Source of the DNA: G963677445 sp963678275
GTDB taxonomy: Bacteria; Bacteroidota; Ignavibacteria; Ignavibacteriales; Melioribacteraceae
Direction: 5' to 3'
DNA: 64,000 bases
Assembly (NCBI GenBank): GCA_963678275.1
Contig: OY782765.1
Span: 6,510,001 to 6,574,000 of the forward strand
Within the stretch, counting starts at the first letter, position 1, and each line of letters begins with the position of its first letter. The position numbers and the translations under genes were made by a program. Positions 1 to 9,641 of this stretch are shown here, one piece after another. The notes beneath the pieces were generated by a model. The model was not told where the DNA came from and did not search any database. It saw nothing but the letters and a program-made list of their open reading frames with translations.

Positions 1-1791
1 ATTTTACTGGCTGGGGGAAGAAAAATTAACAGTCCTGTCGCGGGGTATAACTGGTCTAACTGGATGGTGGATTATGACTTTTGTTTTATAAATCCCAAGG
101 CAACCGGAAAAGGAATAGAGACAGGGAATTTCATGACCTCGGCCAGGCTGCTGCCTCTTATCAGGGCTAATGCCATACATCTTTCCCCATTCACACAATA
201 TGATTTTCAGAATACTTATTGCGTCAGGAGTCTTGAATCACTTGCTCCTTCGGTGATCGATTATTCACTGGAAAAAAGAGGTTTTACCGGTGAAATGCAA
301 CTGGCGGCTTTTGTTGAGGCGGCTCATCTGCTCGGGAAAACTGTCGGGTTTGATCTTGAGCCTCACACCGCTCAATATTCTATACCCGTGCTTAAATATC
401 CCGAACTCTTCAGATGGATAAAACTTGATGAGTCGAGAGAAAACCTCGCTGATAATATCAGTATGGTTAACATGCTCAGAAAAGAGAAGCAGGAAGAAAT
501 AGTAAATGAGATAAAAGAAATAATCGCGGGCCTCCTTGAGGAATATGATATTTCAGATATTGAGCAATATGATTCAGAAAGCCGGGAATCAAAACTGAAA
601 AAGGAGGAACTCTTTTCTTCTCTTGTTGTAATGCTGATAAGAAAAGGATATTGGACAATTCCGAGTCATACCTGGAATGGTATCGGCATACCAATATTTA
701 AAGGGTATAACGGGCAGGGGAATTACGCCATGTTCAATTATCCCGATAATTGCGGAGAGGATCAGAGCGGCCATGCTTTTCATATACTTACGCCGATTAA
801 ATTTTATGATAATATCGGAACGTCCGAAAGGATAACTGAAGATGGAAGAGGGACCGATTTTTTCTGTGATATCTTTTCAAAATGGCGCGATAAGTTTGGA
901 TTTGATTTTGTACGGTATGATTCAGTTGACCATATTTTTGATTCGGTTGATGAGGCGGGGAATCCTCTTACAGACAGACCGGCCCCCGAAATTCTGCAAA
1001 GATGTATTCAAAAATCGAAGGAAGGTAAACCTTATATTGGAAGTTTCGCGGAACGGATGGGGAGCGAACTTGAGGTATATGCCAACACCGGGTTTGATCT
1101 TATGCTCGGAAGCGATATGTTTGATAAAATTGATAAGGCGCATCTGGAGAAAAGTTTTGAAATAAATGAAAAACTGCTTAAATACAATAAAAAGAATGAG
1201 CACAAGTTTTCCATCGTTTATGCAATAGATACTCACGATACCGGCAATCCCCATATCTGGGGAAAACCGTTAATTGAAATGCTGAACCCGGAACAATTGA
1301 AGCTGCGTCACTTTATGTCGAGATTTATAAGCGCCGGGGAAGCAAGAAGACCTAAATATGAGGTGATCGGTTTTCAGGACAGATCATTCGGGCTTTACCA
1401 GTCGAATGTCAGGGATGAAAATCTGAAATGGAAAAATGACAGGAGATTTAACGACTTTTATAATATTCTTGAAGATATATATTCGGGGGTGAGTGAAATA
1501 ATTTTTAATGGTGAAATAATATACTGGAGAATTGCGGATGAGGGAGCCTGGTGGGTAATAAAGTTCAGGAATGAATATCTTATCGCGGCAATAAGGTATG
1601 AACATATCGAAAAGGAAGTAGTATTTAAAATAAACACAAAAAATTTCCTGCCCGATGGAAGCAGAAAAAAAATCGGGCGCTTCGATTTTGAAACTGCCGA
1701 AATAATTCCTGTTGAACTTACGGATGAATATTATATGCCCGATTTAAAAAACAATATATTCTCCCTCGCAAAAATGAGTGAGCTTTATTGA
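1..1791 (+). CDS. Alpha-amylase-superfamily (GH13-like) protein, 5' end outside window
   Basis: Partial gene: the reading frame is open from base 1, so the true start lies upstream and the Met at base 64 is internal. Motifs resemble the four conserved regions of the alpha-amylase TIM barrel: GKTVGFDLEPHTA (region I-like), FDFVRYDSVDH (region II, with the Asp expected to be the nucleophile), IGSFAERMG (region III, candidate acid Glu) and AIDTHDTGNPH (region IV). A beta-rich C-terminal part follows. A role in alpha-glucan or sugar-polymer metabolism is inferred from the fold. The motifs diverge from textbook GH13, so substrate and even catalytic activity are open. No downstream partner is visible because a repeat-rich gap and an insertion sequence follow. 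Confidence 0.65.
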   Translation: MLLAGGRKINSPVAGYNWSNWMVDYDFCFINPKATGKGIETGNFMTSARLLPLIRANAIHLSPFTQYDFQNTYCVRSLESLAPSVIDYSLEKRGFTGEMQLAAFVEAAHLLGKTVGFDLEPHTAQYSIPVLKYPELFRWIKLDESRENLADNISMVNMLRKEKQEEIVNEIKEIIAGLLEEYDISDIEQYDSESRESKLKKEELFSSLVVMLIRKGYWTIPSHTWNGIGIPIFKGYNGQGNYAMFNYPDNCGEDQSGHAFHILTPIKFYDNIGTSERITEDGRGTDFFCDIFSKWRDKFGFDFVRYDSVDHIFDSVDEAGNPLTDRPAPEILQRCIQKSKEGKPYIGSFAERMGSELEVYANTGFDLMLGSDMFDKIDKAHLEKSFEINEKLLKYNKKNEHKFSIVYAIDTHDTGNPHIWGKPLIEMLNPEQLKLRHFMSRFISAGEARRPKYEVIGFQDRSFGLYQSNVRDENLKWKNDRRFNDFYNILEDIYSGVSEIIFNGEIIYWRIADEGAWWVIKFRNEYLIAAIRYEHIEKEVVFKINTKNFLPDGSRKKIGRFDFETAEIIPVELTDEYYMPDLKNNIFSLAKMSELY

Positions 1792-1888
1792 TTTCAATTT
1801 CCTGAGTCTGCCTGACTGGCGCATTGTTTCCGGCTCTGGCAGATTATTCCATTAGCTCTAAACTTTGCGTAAAAAGGCAGGAAATTTC

Positions 1889-1920
1889 AATTAATAATTA
1901 ATAATTAATAATGAATAATT
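1889..1920. repeat. AATAATT heptamer tandem array
   Basis: Three to four head-to-tail 7-bp units of AATAATT, the last degenerate. The same heptamer recurs at 57015-57056. Confidence 0.8.
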
Positions 1921-2001
1921 TAAATTATTAAGTAACTCCAAGAGTAAAAATATTGCTGAAGCAACGCCGCCAAATCACTAAAACACAAAATCCCACGAAA
2001 G

Positions 2002-2041
2002 AAATTACGAATTACGAATGACGAATTACGAATGACGAATT
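2002..2041. repeat. AATTACG/AATGACG heptamer tandem array
   Basis: About five to six 7-bp units alternating AATTACG and AATGACG. Related arrays, some in the other orientation, lie near 38.22, 38.41, 38.60, 47.16, 47.46 and 57.20 kb. Confidence 0.85.
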
Positions 2042-2261
2042 CATGCAAAGTAAAAAACCTTATTCTTTATTTTTAACCTTAGCCTCGGTTCCGCGCGATA
2101 AAAAAAGTACAGAAAAATGCATTACTGTAACTCAGTATAAAACAATGAGTTAACAAATGCCTGTAATTTGGTAAAATCATAACATGTTTAATTACAATAA
2201 GTTATGATTTTAGAGTGCGAATGTAGTGCCTGTATAAGGGGCTGAGTTTGTAGCGTTTTAT

Positions 2262-2290
2262 TTGACATTATCGCAATTATTCCCTATATT
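2262..2290 (+). promoter_or_regulatory. Sigma70-like promoter of the IS transposase
   Basis: TTGACA (2262-2267), a 17-bp spacer, then TATATT (2285-2290), 30 bp before the transposase ATG. This matches the primary-sigma consensus of Proteobacteria closely. Confidence 0.7.
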
Positions 2291-2319
2291 AACTATAGCA
2301 TTTTAACCAGGTAAGGTTC

Positions 2320-4302
2320 ATGTTTTTCAGAAAAAAGAAATCACCACATTCCAATAAACCTGTTCTCCAACTCGTAGAAAACACACGGGAAAATAATAAA
2401 GTACGACAAAAAATAATTATCTCTCTTGGAACCAACTTTCCCCTTCCTGATAACCTCAGAAAAGAAGTCGCCGAAGCAGTAGAACAAAAATTACTTGGTC
2501 AGACCTCCCTTTTCTTTTCCGGGGAGGTTGTAGAATATGCAGAAAAGATTATAAAAAAAATCCAGACAGACGGAAAGTGGAATTCGCAAAGAAAACAGGC
2601 AGTTCCATTACAACAAACAAACCAGGATTATCAAGTAGCGGAAGTATTTGTTGATGGCGTCGAGCATGGTCTGGACAGAATACTTGGCCCATTGCTAATA
2701 GGAGACACGTTTTGGAAAAGAACCGGTTTCCCCGAGGTATTATCATCCTGTGGCTTTAGTCAGGCCGAACAGAACAATGCGGAGATAACAATACTAAATC
2801 GTCTGATAGCAGGAAGTAGTGAAAATGCGATACCATTGTGGATAAGAACTACAGCATCGGCAGATATCATAGAGAGAAACGCCGAGGAATATTCTTCGGA
2901 CAGATTTTACAGAATATCAGATAAACTGTTGAAAAGCCATAAAAGAATTGAGGAAGGACTATATAAAAAAGCATCAACATTATTTGGTTTGGATAATGCG
3001 GTATATTTATATGATCTGACCAATACATATTTCGAAGGGGGATGCAAAGGAAATCCAAAGGCGGAGTACAAGGGAAATCAGAAAGAAAAAAGGAATGATT
3101 GTCCACAGGTAGTTGTAGCGCTTGTACTGGATCGGGAGGGATTTGTAAGAAAGCATTTAACATTCAACGGTAAAATGAGCGATACGGGATCTCTGGAAAT
3201 AATTCTGGAAAAACTCGAAGAAGAAATGCTTGAAAAGGAAATGCCGACAATCATCTTTGACAGAGGTGTAGCAAGTAAAGATAACCTGGAACTGATAGAA
3301 TCAAAGCAGCTTAAATATATAGTAGCCACCCGATCATCAGAAGAGTCATTACTGGCAGAGGATTTTAGTAATAGAGAATTCCGGAAATTACGGAAAGAAA
3401 AAACAAAAAATGAGGTGGAAATATCACTTAAGCAGGAAGAAGATATTGTCTATCTTCTATGCAAAAGCAAGGGAAGACGGGCAAAAGAAGAATCAATGAG
3501 AAATCAGGCGGAAGAGAAATTAGAAGATGCGATGCAAAAACTGGAGAAGCTGGTCAATGAGGGGAAAAAGAACGATCCGGCGGCAGTTGAAAGAGCAATA
3601 GGAAGAATAAAAGAAAAACATTCAAAAGCAGCGCAATTTTATGAAATAGAATACATTCCATTTACTTTTCAATACGAAAATGATACTACTGATCGCAGAA
3701 AATCAAATTCACTGAAAAAACTGAAGGAAAAATCAGATTCATTTGCGATAAGCTATATAAAGGTGGAAAAGGAACTTAAGAGACTGACAGAAAAATATGG
3801 GAATATAACTGCCAAAATAGAAAGGCCTCGTCTTGAATGGGAACCACTGGATGAAAAAATAGAAAAAAGAATACAGTTAGAGGGAAATTACCTGCTCAAG
3901 ACAAATAGAAAGGATCTGACTGATGATCAGATCTGGAATACATATATGATGCTGACGCTGGTTGAAAAAGCATTTAGAAACCTTAAAAGTGATCTTGGAT
4001 TAAGACCAAACTATCATCAAAAAGAAAAAAGGGTTGACGGTCATATTTTCATAACCATACTTGCTTACCACCTGCTTCATTCTATTGAATATACTCTGCG
4101 CATGAAAGGATTTTACAGATGCTGGGATACGATAAAAAGAGTAGTATCCACCCATACGTACTCCACCATAATACTGCCTACGACAAAAGGAGCAGTAATC
4201 CACCTGCGAAAACCTGGTATACCGGAAGATGTACATACTAAAATCTACGACTTGCTATCAATAGATTACAAAAACCTACCAAATACTAAAATCATCGCAT
4301 AA
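2320..4302 (+). CDS. IS1634 family transposase
   Basis: 660-residue DDE transposase. The N-terminus (VLQLVENTRENNKVRQKI, then a 'SLG' turn) is typical of the IS1634 branch of IS4-like elements. Family motifs follow: DLTNTYFEG (first catalytic Asp), a CPQVVVALVLDREGF strand, IIFDRGVASKDNLELI (second Asp) and VEKAFRNLKSDLGLRP (catalytic Glu), then the conserved H-I-F-I-T-I-L-A-Y-H-L-L helix. The length fits the family and no frameshift is seen. The ATG has AGGTAAGG just upstream and a strong promoter before that. It catalyses cut-and-paste or copy-type transposition of its own element. Confidence 0.93.
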   Translation: MFFRKKKSPHSNKPVLQLVENTRENNKVRQKIIISLGTNFPLPDNLRKEVAEAVEQKLLGQTSLFFSGEVVEYAEKIIKKIQTDGKWNSQRKQAVPLQQTNQDYQVAEVFVDGVEHGLDRILGPLLIGDTFWKRTGFPEVLSSCGFSQAEQNNAEITILNRLIAGSSENAIPLWIRTTASADIIERNAEEYSSDRFYRISDKLLKSHKRIEEGLYKKASTLFGLDNAVYLYDLTNTYFEGGCKGNPKAEYKGNQKEKRNDCPQVVVALVLDREGFVRKHLTFNGKMSDTGSLEIILEKLEEEMLEKEMPTIIFDRGVASKDNLELIESKQLKYIVATRSSEESLLAEDFSNREFRKLRKEKTKNEVEISLKQEEDIVYLLCKSKGRRAKEESMRNQAEEKLEDAMQKLEKLVNEGKKNDPAAVERAIGRIKEKHSKAAQFYEIEYIPFTFQYENDTTDRRKSNSLKKLKEKSDSFAISYIKVEKELKRLTEKYGNITAKIERPRLEWEPLDEKIEKRIQLEGNYLLKTNRKDLTDDQIWNTYMMLTLVEKAFRNLKSDLGLRPNYHQKEKRVDGHIFITILAYHLLHSIEYTLRMKGFYRCWDTIKRVVSTHTYSTIILPTTKGAVIHLRKPGIPEDVHTKIYDLLSIDYKNLPNTKIIA

Positions 4303-4587
4303 TAAAAAAGTGAGACGATTTGTGTAGTGCCTCAAAATTTAAGTTGTTGTATTTTAAATACTTAAGGCACCTCGCGCGGAAGTGGGGTTAGTAGCAGAGT
4401 TAACCACCCAAAAAAATCAAACCTCAGTAACCTTATCCAAAAGAGTAATTTTTCCGGAGACATTTGCAGATGAATGCGGAAAAGAATGAAGAAAAGTATT
4501 AACGGGGTAATTTAACACAATCCAAAAACAGGAGTCATCTTTTAATTGTCAATTATCAATTAAAATGTTATTTACTCCATGATGTTA

Positions 4588-5805
4588 TCATTCATTTTCT
4601 TTTCGCAGCATTATTTTGAAAATGGTTCCTTCTTCCAGCACGGAATGTTTTACGAAAATTTTACCGTCATGATAATCTTCAATAATTCTTTTAGAGAGGC
4701 TTAGCCCGAGTCCCCAGCCTCTTCTTTTTGTGCTGTAGCCGGGTCGGAAAATATCGCGCCGCTTTTTCAGATCAATACCTTTCCCATTATCACTGACCTC
4801 AATTTCAATATATTTATTGGATTCAGTTATGTTATATTCAATCAGCCCGTTTTTATTTTCGATAGCGTCGAGGGCATTTTTAGTCAGATTTTCAATTACC
4901 CATTCAAAAAGTTCAATATTTATTTTGGCGGAGAGATCTTCATTGCCTGTCAGGGTAAGGTCGACTGTCTTACCTGTCTGGGGCAGGCGTCTCTGGAAAT
5001 AATTTATAACCCTTTGCAAGGCGTCGTAGATATTTTTCTGCTTAAGCTCCGGTTTTGAACCTATCTTGGAAAAACGCTGCGCAACTTTATTTAATCTTGT
5101 CAAATCGCTGTTAATTTCTTCTACAGCATCGAGCACACGATCCGATTTATCGTGATGCATCTGCAGTATTTCTGTCCATCCCATCAAACTGGATAATGGT
5201 GTGCCGAGCTGATGAGCCGTCTCTTTTGCCATGCCTACCCAAATATTACTTTGCTCGCTTCTTTTAAGATAACTGAATCCCAGGTAGGCGATAAGAATAA
5301 AAGCAAGGGCAAAGATGATCTGCAGATAAGGATAATATCGCAATTGCTTCACCATCTCAGAATCACCATAATAAATTTTATTGAGTACGAGCGAATCGTT
5401 AAAGGTCACAGGAATAGGTGGATTGATTTCAGAAAGTTCCCTGATTTTTTTATTGATAAAGTCTAGTTTTTTATCAAAAGTGAGGGTTGAATCAATCTCC
5501 AGGTTTTTTATTCCCCCTCCTCTGCTGTTCAGATGTACGTGGTCATTTGCGTCTGTGAGGATAAGGGGAAAATCAATTCGCTGGATAATATTTTCAAAAA
5601 TAAATGTTAGGTCTGTATCCCGGTTTTCATAATCGGCAATATAATTAAAACTTTCCGCGTAAAGCTCCACTATCTGCCGGTCCCGTTCCTGCAGTTTCCC
5701 GACTATGTATTGTGTATAAATCAGTGTCGAGGCCGCTATAGCCAGTCCGAGTAAGAGAAGAATAACCTTTATATTAAATGATGCAGGTCCGCCGCTTAAT
5801 TTCAT
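4588..5805 (-). CDS. Membrane sensor histidine kinase (orphan)
   Basis: 405 residues. It has a transmembrane helix at about 12-34, an extracytoplasmic sensor region of about 120 residues, and a second helix at about 160-180. A HisKA helix follows with the phospho-acceptor in KETAHQLGTPLS (His198), then a HATPase domain with the N box (ENLTKNALDAIENK), G1 box (VSDNGKGI) and G2 box (GWGLGLSL). It autophosphorylates and passes phosphate to a response regulator, but no regulator is encoded nearby. It is divergent from the TatD gene across 187 bp. The ATG choice is supported by the first membrane helix lying close to the start. The ligand is unknown. Confidence 0.88.
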   Translation of the reverse strand: MKLSGGPASFNIKVILLLLGLAIAASTLIYTQYIVGKLQERDRQIVELYAESFNYIADYENRDTDLTFIFENIIQRIDFPLILTDANDHVHLNSRGGGIKNLEIDSTLTFDKKLDFINKKIRELSEINPPIPVTFNDSLVLNKIYYGDSEMVKQLRYYPYLQIIFALAFILIAYLGFSYLKRSEQSNIWVGMAKETAHQLGTPLSSLMGWTEILQMHHDKSDRVLDAVEEINSDLTRLNKVAQRFSKIGSKPELKQKNIYDALQRVINYFQRRLPQTGKTVDLTLTGNEDLSAKINIELFEWVIENLTKNALDAIENKNGLIEYNITESNKYIEIEVSDNGKGIDLKKRRDIFRPGYSTKRRGWGLGLSLSKRIIEDYHDGKIFVKHSVLEEGTIFKIMLRKENE

Positions 5806-5992
5806 TTTATCAAAGCTCCATAAATAAAAATTCCATTTATAAATATAACTTCATTTTTACAACTATGTAAAAGAATGGATAAAATCGTTAAATTTGTTAT
5901 TCACAGATATTTTTACCGGGTAAAAGAAAATAATTTAATCCGAGAGATAATAACATAAAAAAAAGCCGATAACTCACTTTCAGGAAGTTTAC

Positions 5993-7357
5993 ATGTTTAT
6001 AGATACACATTGCCATCTTTTTTTCGAAAATTTTGAAAATGATATAGAAACAGTAATACAAAACGCCCTTGACGCGGGTGTGGATTACATTCTCATTCCG
6101 GGAACAGACCTTGAGACATCAAAACAGGCGATAAAGCTTGCCGAAAGATTTGATATGATCTATGCCGCCGCCGGTATACATCCTCACGATACAAAAGAAT
6201 GGAGCGGCAGCGAAATTGATGAAATCAGGAAATTAGCCGCCCATCCAAAAGTTGTGGCTATCGGGGAAATAGGACTGGACTACTATTATGATTATTCTCC
6301 TCCCGATATACAAAAAAAAGCCTTCAGGACGCAGCTTGATCTGGCTCTGGAACTTGACCTGCCCGTTATAATTCATAACAGGGATTCAAATGAAGATATG
6401 ATGACTTTTATCCGTGAATACAGGGAAACGGGACTCAGGGCTCAATTCCATTGTTTCGCCGGAAGCGCCGGGGACGCGAAGGAGCTTATTGATATGGGGC
6501 ATTATATCTCCTTTACCGGCAATATAACATTCAAAAGCAGGGAGTCGCTTCGCCAGATAGTAACTCAGCTAAAACCTGAGAACCTGCTTCTGGAAACCGA
6601 TTCTCCATTTATGACCCCTGTCCCTCACCGGGGAAAAAGAAATGAGCCCGCGTATGTGAAAATTAATGCTGAAAAACTTGCCGAATTATTCAGTCTTTCC
6701 CCTGAAGATATCGGCAGAACGACATCACTCAACGCGTGGAAACTTTTTGGCATTGGGGAAGCGCCCGAATTACATAAAACATATAAAATACGTAACTCAC
6801 TTTATATTAATCTCACGAACAGATGCAACTGCAAATGTGTATTTTGCAGCAGAACCACCGATCCTGTGATAAAGGGACACAACCTGAAAATGGCAAGTTC
6901 CGCCGAACCACCCGCGATAGATTATATCAACGAAATCGGTGACCCGACAATTTATGATGAAGTAGTTTTTTGCGGTTATGGCGAACCAACCTTAAGATGG
7001 GAGGAATTAAAAGAAATTGCCCGCCATGTTAAAAAAGAGGGGGGCAGAACCAGACTTAATACCAATGGTCATGGAAGTTTTCTAAACAAAAGAGATATTA
7101 CACCGGAACTGGAAGGACTCATCGACACAGTCTCGGTCAGTTTGAATTCCGCCGATCGTGAACAATACAGCAGGCTGACAGGTGTGCCTGAAAATTTATA
7201 TGACGAGATGATAAAATTTATTCGGAGCGCTTTACAGTATTCAAGAGTTATTGTATCGGTTGTCGCCTGCGAGGGAGTTGATATTCCGGCGGCGAGAAAA
7301 CTCGCGACTGAAGAACTAAATGTGGAATTCAGAGAAAGAAATTATTTCAGGAGCTGA
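5993..7357 (+). CDS. TatD-type metal-dependent hydrolase fused to a radical SAM domain
   Basis: 454 residues, two domains. Residues 1 to about 258 form a TatD-family TIM-barrel nuclease/hydrolase: HxH metal ligands in FIDTHCHLF (His6, His8), GEIGLDYYYD, VIIHNRDS, AQFHCFAGS and LLETDSPFM. Residues from about 268 form a radical SAM domain with the 4Fe-4S triad Cys278-x3-Cys282-x2-Cys285 (CNCKCVFC) and a SAM-binding GYGEPT motif. A separate TatD-associated radical SAM family is known; here both are one polypeptide with no stop between them. The substrate of the radical SAM half is not known. The D,D-carboxypeptidase gene starts 3 bp downstream, so the two are probably cotranscribed. Confidence 0.88.
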   Translation: MFIDTHCHLFFENFENDIETVIQNALDAGVDYILIPGTDLETSKQAIKLAERFDMIYAAAGIHPHDTKEWSGSEIDEIRKLAAHPKVVAIGEIGLDYYYDYSPPDIQKKAFRTQLDLALELDLPVIIHNRDSNEDMMTFIREYRETGLRAQFHCFAGSAGDAKELIDMGHYISFTGNITFKSRESLRQIVTQLKPENLLLETDSPFMTPVPHRGKRNEPAYVKINAEKLAELFSLSPEDIGRTTSLNAWKLFGIGEAPELHKTYKIRNSLYINLTNRCNCKCVFCSRTTDPVIKGHNLKMASSAEPPAIDYINEIGDPTIYDEVVFCGYGEPTLRWEELKEIARHVKKEGGRTRLNTNGHGSFLNKRDITPELEGLIDTVSVSLNSADREQYSRLTGVPENLYDEMIKFIRSALQYSRVIVSVVACEGVDIPAARKLATEELNVEFRERNYFRS

Positions 7358-7360
7358 CAA

Positions 7361-8755
7361 ATGAAAAGATTATTACTAATATTATTATTGCCCGTTATTT
7401 CTTTCGCGGGTCTTAAGGAAAATTTAAACCGTGTAATGAATGATGAATTTTTTGAAAGATGTATTGCTTCTGTAAGGGTATATAATCTCTCAGCCGATTC
7501 TGTTCTATACAGTTTAAATGAAAAACTTTTGCTTCATCCCGCCTCAAATATGAAGGTAATAACATCAGCGACGGCATTATATTTCCTCGGGCCGGACTAC
7601 AGGTTTAAAACTTCCATGTATGCCGGGATTGATGGAGATGAAGTCGGGGATATCTGCTTTAAGGGTGGATGTGATCCTGATTTTACAGTGACTGACCTCG
7701 ATTCGATGCTGCTTTACCTGGGGGAAAAAGGAATAAAAAAGATCAACGGCAATATTTATGGCGATGTGTCAATGCTCGATTCGGTTTTCTGGGGCAAAGG
7801 ATGGATGTGGGATGACGATCCGGAATTTGATTTTCCTTACCTGACTCCTCTCATTTTAAATGACGCCTGTGTTGAAGTTGTTTACGGACCTTCAGCGCCG
7901 GGACAAAAGGTGATTGCCGAATGTTATCCCCGGTCAGACTTTTACAGTTTTACCAATACCGCTGTCACTACTTCAGCCGATACCTCCGATATTACAATTT
8001 CACGGGACTGGATGAGAAGAGGGAACAACCTTTTTATCAGTGGTGATATGTCCCGGCTTGAGGAGGAAGATACAGCGCATATCAACCTGTTTAACCCGGC
8101 TTTTTATTTCCTAACCGTCGCCGCGGAACACCTCAACAATCTCAATATTTCATTTACGGGTGAAATTGACACACTCGAAATAGAACCAGACAGTCTTGAA
8201 CATATAATGACCATTGAAAGAAAACTTTCAGATATTTTACCCAACCTGAATAAGGAAAGTGACAACCTCAGCGCCGAAATGTGCCTGAGAGCCCTCGCCT
8301 GTGAGAACGGCAGAAAAAGAGCTTCGGCCGGGGAGGGCATTAAAATGGTTGACAGCCTGATAACATTGATTGGTTTGGATCCGGAAGATTACAGAATCGT
8401 TGACGGCTCAGGTGTTTCACATTATAACCTTGTTTCAACTGAACTGCTCGAAAGAATTCTTGCCTGGTTTTATAATGAAAAGCCGGAATTATATCGTTAT
8501 CTTTATCAGTCATTCCCTGTCGCGGGAATTGACGGCACTCTTCAGAACAGGATGAAAGATGGTCCGGCTTATAAGACACTTCACGCGAAAACCGGCACGC
8601 TGAGCGGGGTGAGCGCTCTTTCGGGTTATACGAAAAATGCCGACGGGGATGATATTGTTTTCTCTATTATGACGCAGAATTTTTACGATCAGACAAAAGA
8701 AGCGAGAAAAATACAGGATAAAATTTGTAATATTATTTCAGGAACAGGAGGATAA
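7361..8755 (+). CDS. dacB: D-alanyl-D-alanine carboxypeptidase/endopeptidase (PBP4, peptidase S13)
   Basis: 464 residues with an N-terminal signal peptide (MKRLLLILLLPVISFAG). The penicillin-binding triad is complete: SxxK in ASNMKV (Ser62, Lys65), SxN in SDNLSAEM, and KTG in HAKTGTLSG. DGSGVSHYN is a further S13-family signature. It is expected in the periplasm, trimming or cleaving D-Ala-D-Ala crosslinks of peptidoglycan. It sits between the TatD-radical SAM gene (3-bp gap) and prmA (1-bp gap), so the three genes appear to form one transcript. Confidence 0.9.
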   Translation: MKRLLLILLLPVISFAGLKENLNRVMNDEFFERCIASVRVYNLSADSVLYSLNEKLLLHPASNMKVITSATALYFLGPDYRFKTSMYAGIDGDEVGDICFKGGCDPDFTVTDLDSMLLYLGEKGIKKINGNIYGDVSMLDSVFWGKGWMWDDDPEFDFPYLTPLILNDACVEVVYGPSAPGQKVIAECYPRSDFYSFTNTAVTTSADTSDITISRDWMRRGNNLFISGDMSRLEEEDTAHINLFNPAFYFLTVAAEHLNNLNISFTGEIDTLEIEPDSLEHIMTIERKLSDILPNLNKESDNLSAEMCLRALACENGRKRASAGEGIKMVDSLITLIGLDPEDYRIVDGSGVSHYNLVSTELLERILAWFYNEKPELYRYLYQSFPVAGIDGTLQNRMKDGPAYKTLHAKTGTLSGVSALSGYTKNADGDDIVFSIMTQNFYDQTKEARKIQDKICNIISGTGG

Positions 8756-8756
8756 T

Positions 8757-9602
8757 ATGCAGGAATATACAGAAATTTGTTTGTCGACTGTGCCATATAA
8801 CCCCGATTATATCAGCGGTATATTATGGCAGTTCGATCTTGACGGCATAACTGAGTATGATGATCATCTGAAAATTTATATCTCAGGAAAAACGGAAGAG
8901 AAAATGGCCCTGGTAGTTAAAATAATGAATATGCTTAAAGCTGACGGGGATATTGAAGATTACCACATGGACACGGAAGTAATACAAAACCGTGACTGGA
9001 ATAAGGAATGGGAAGCGAAACTAAAAGTTATGGAGATAGGGAAAAAAATTGTAATTAAACCTACCTTTAAAGATTATAAAAATCCCGGCGATAAAATTGT
9101 AATTGAACTTGATCCGAAGATGTCTTTCGGGACAGGCGAACACCAGACAACAAGGCTGGCGCTCGAAGAACTTGAGCAGGTGGTTAAACCGGGAATGCGG
9201 GCGCTCGATGTGGGAACAGGAACCGGAATTCTTGCCATTGCCGCCCTTAAGCTTGGCGCGGAAGAGGCTTTGGCAATAGATATTGACGACTGGTGCATAT
9301 TAAACAGCATCGAAAACAGTCAACTGAATGATGTGACAGATAAGATGGAAATAAAAAAGAGTGAACTGCGCGATACATTTGAAACCGGTTTTGATTTAAT
9401 ACTGGCAAATATTAATAAACATATTCTCAAAGAACTACCGGGTGAAGTTTCCAAAAGGATGAAAAGAGAGGGAATATTGATTCTTTCGGGATTGCTGAGG
9501 GAGGATGAGAAAGAGATTAAAATGCTTTATGAGAATAAAGGTCTTATCCATTCACGGACAAGAGTGATGGATGAATGGATATCAATGGTATTTATAAAAT
9601 AA
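8757..9602 (+). CDS. prmA: Ribosomal protein L11 methyltransferase
   Basis: 281 residues. SAM-dependent methyltransferase that trimethylates ribosomal protein L11. The N-terminal substrate-recognition domain leads into the PrmA signature LDPKMSFGTGEHQTT. The SAM-binding motif I is LDVGTGTGILAIAALKLGA, followed by acidic motif II (AIDIDDW) and motif IV (DLILANINKHIL). The length matches the family. The ATG follows the dacB stop by one base and has AGGAGG upstream. Last gene of the tatD-dacB-prmA group. Confidence 0.92.
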   Translation: MQEYTEICLSTVPYNPDYISGILWQFDLDGITEYDDHLKIYISGKTEEKMALVVKIMNMLKADGDIEDYHMDTEVIQNRDWNKEWEAKLKVMEIGKKIVIKPTFKDYKNPGDKIVIELDPKMSFGTGEHQTTRLALEELEQVVKPGMRALDVGTGTGILAIAALKLGAEEALAIDIDDWCILNSIENSQLNDVTDKMEIKKSELRDTFETGFDLILANINKHILKELPGEVSKRMKREGILILSGLLREDEKEIKMLYENKGLIHSRTRVMDEWISMVFIK

Positions 9603-9616
9603 AAATTTTTTTTGGA

Positions 9617-9641
9617 AGATGAGGTTTGTCAGGCCTCATCT
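9617..9641. terminator. Hairpin between convergent prmA and marR
   Basis: AGATGAGG pairs with CCTCATCT around a 9-nt loop. It covers the 3' end of the MarR gene and sits between two converging genes, with a T run before it and TTTT after it. A shared terminator is plausible but the U-tract is poor. Confidence 0.4.

Larger units (their letters stand above)
1792..2192. other. Repeat-rich intergenic region upstream of the IS
   Basis: No gene seen. It holds a degenerate copy of the 'CGCAAAATGGCAAAATT' dispersed repeat (about 1841-1888), an AATAATT heptamer array (1889-1920), and a segment starting near 1972 (AAATCACTAAAACACAAAAT) that recurs near 57.17 kb together with its downstream heptamers and a 'CCTTATTCTTTATTTT' stretch. 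Confidence 0.7.
2193..4351 (+). mobile_element. IS1634-type insertion sequence
   Basis: The transposase gene (2320-4302) is flanked by a candidate imperfect inverted repeat of about 26 bp. The left arm is 2193-2218, starting TACAATAAGTTATGATTTTA. The right arm is 4327-4351, and its complement starts TACAACAACTTAAATTTTGA. No target duplication could be fixed by eye, so the outer ends are approximate. The reading frame is intact, so the element may be active. Confidence 0.6.
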
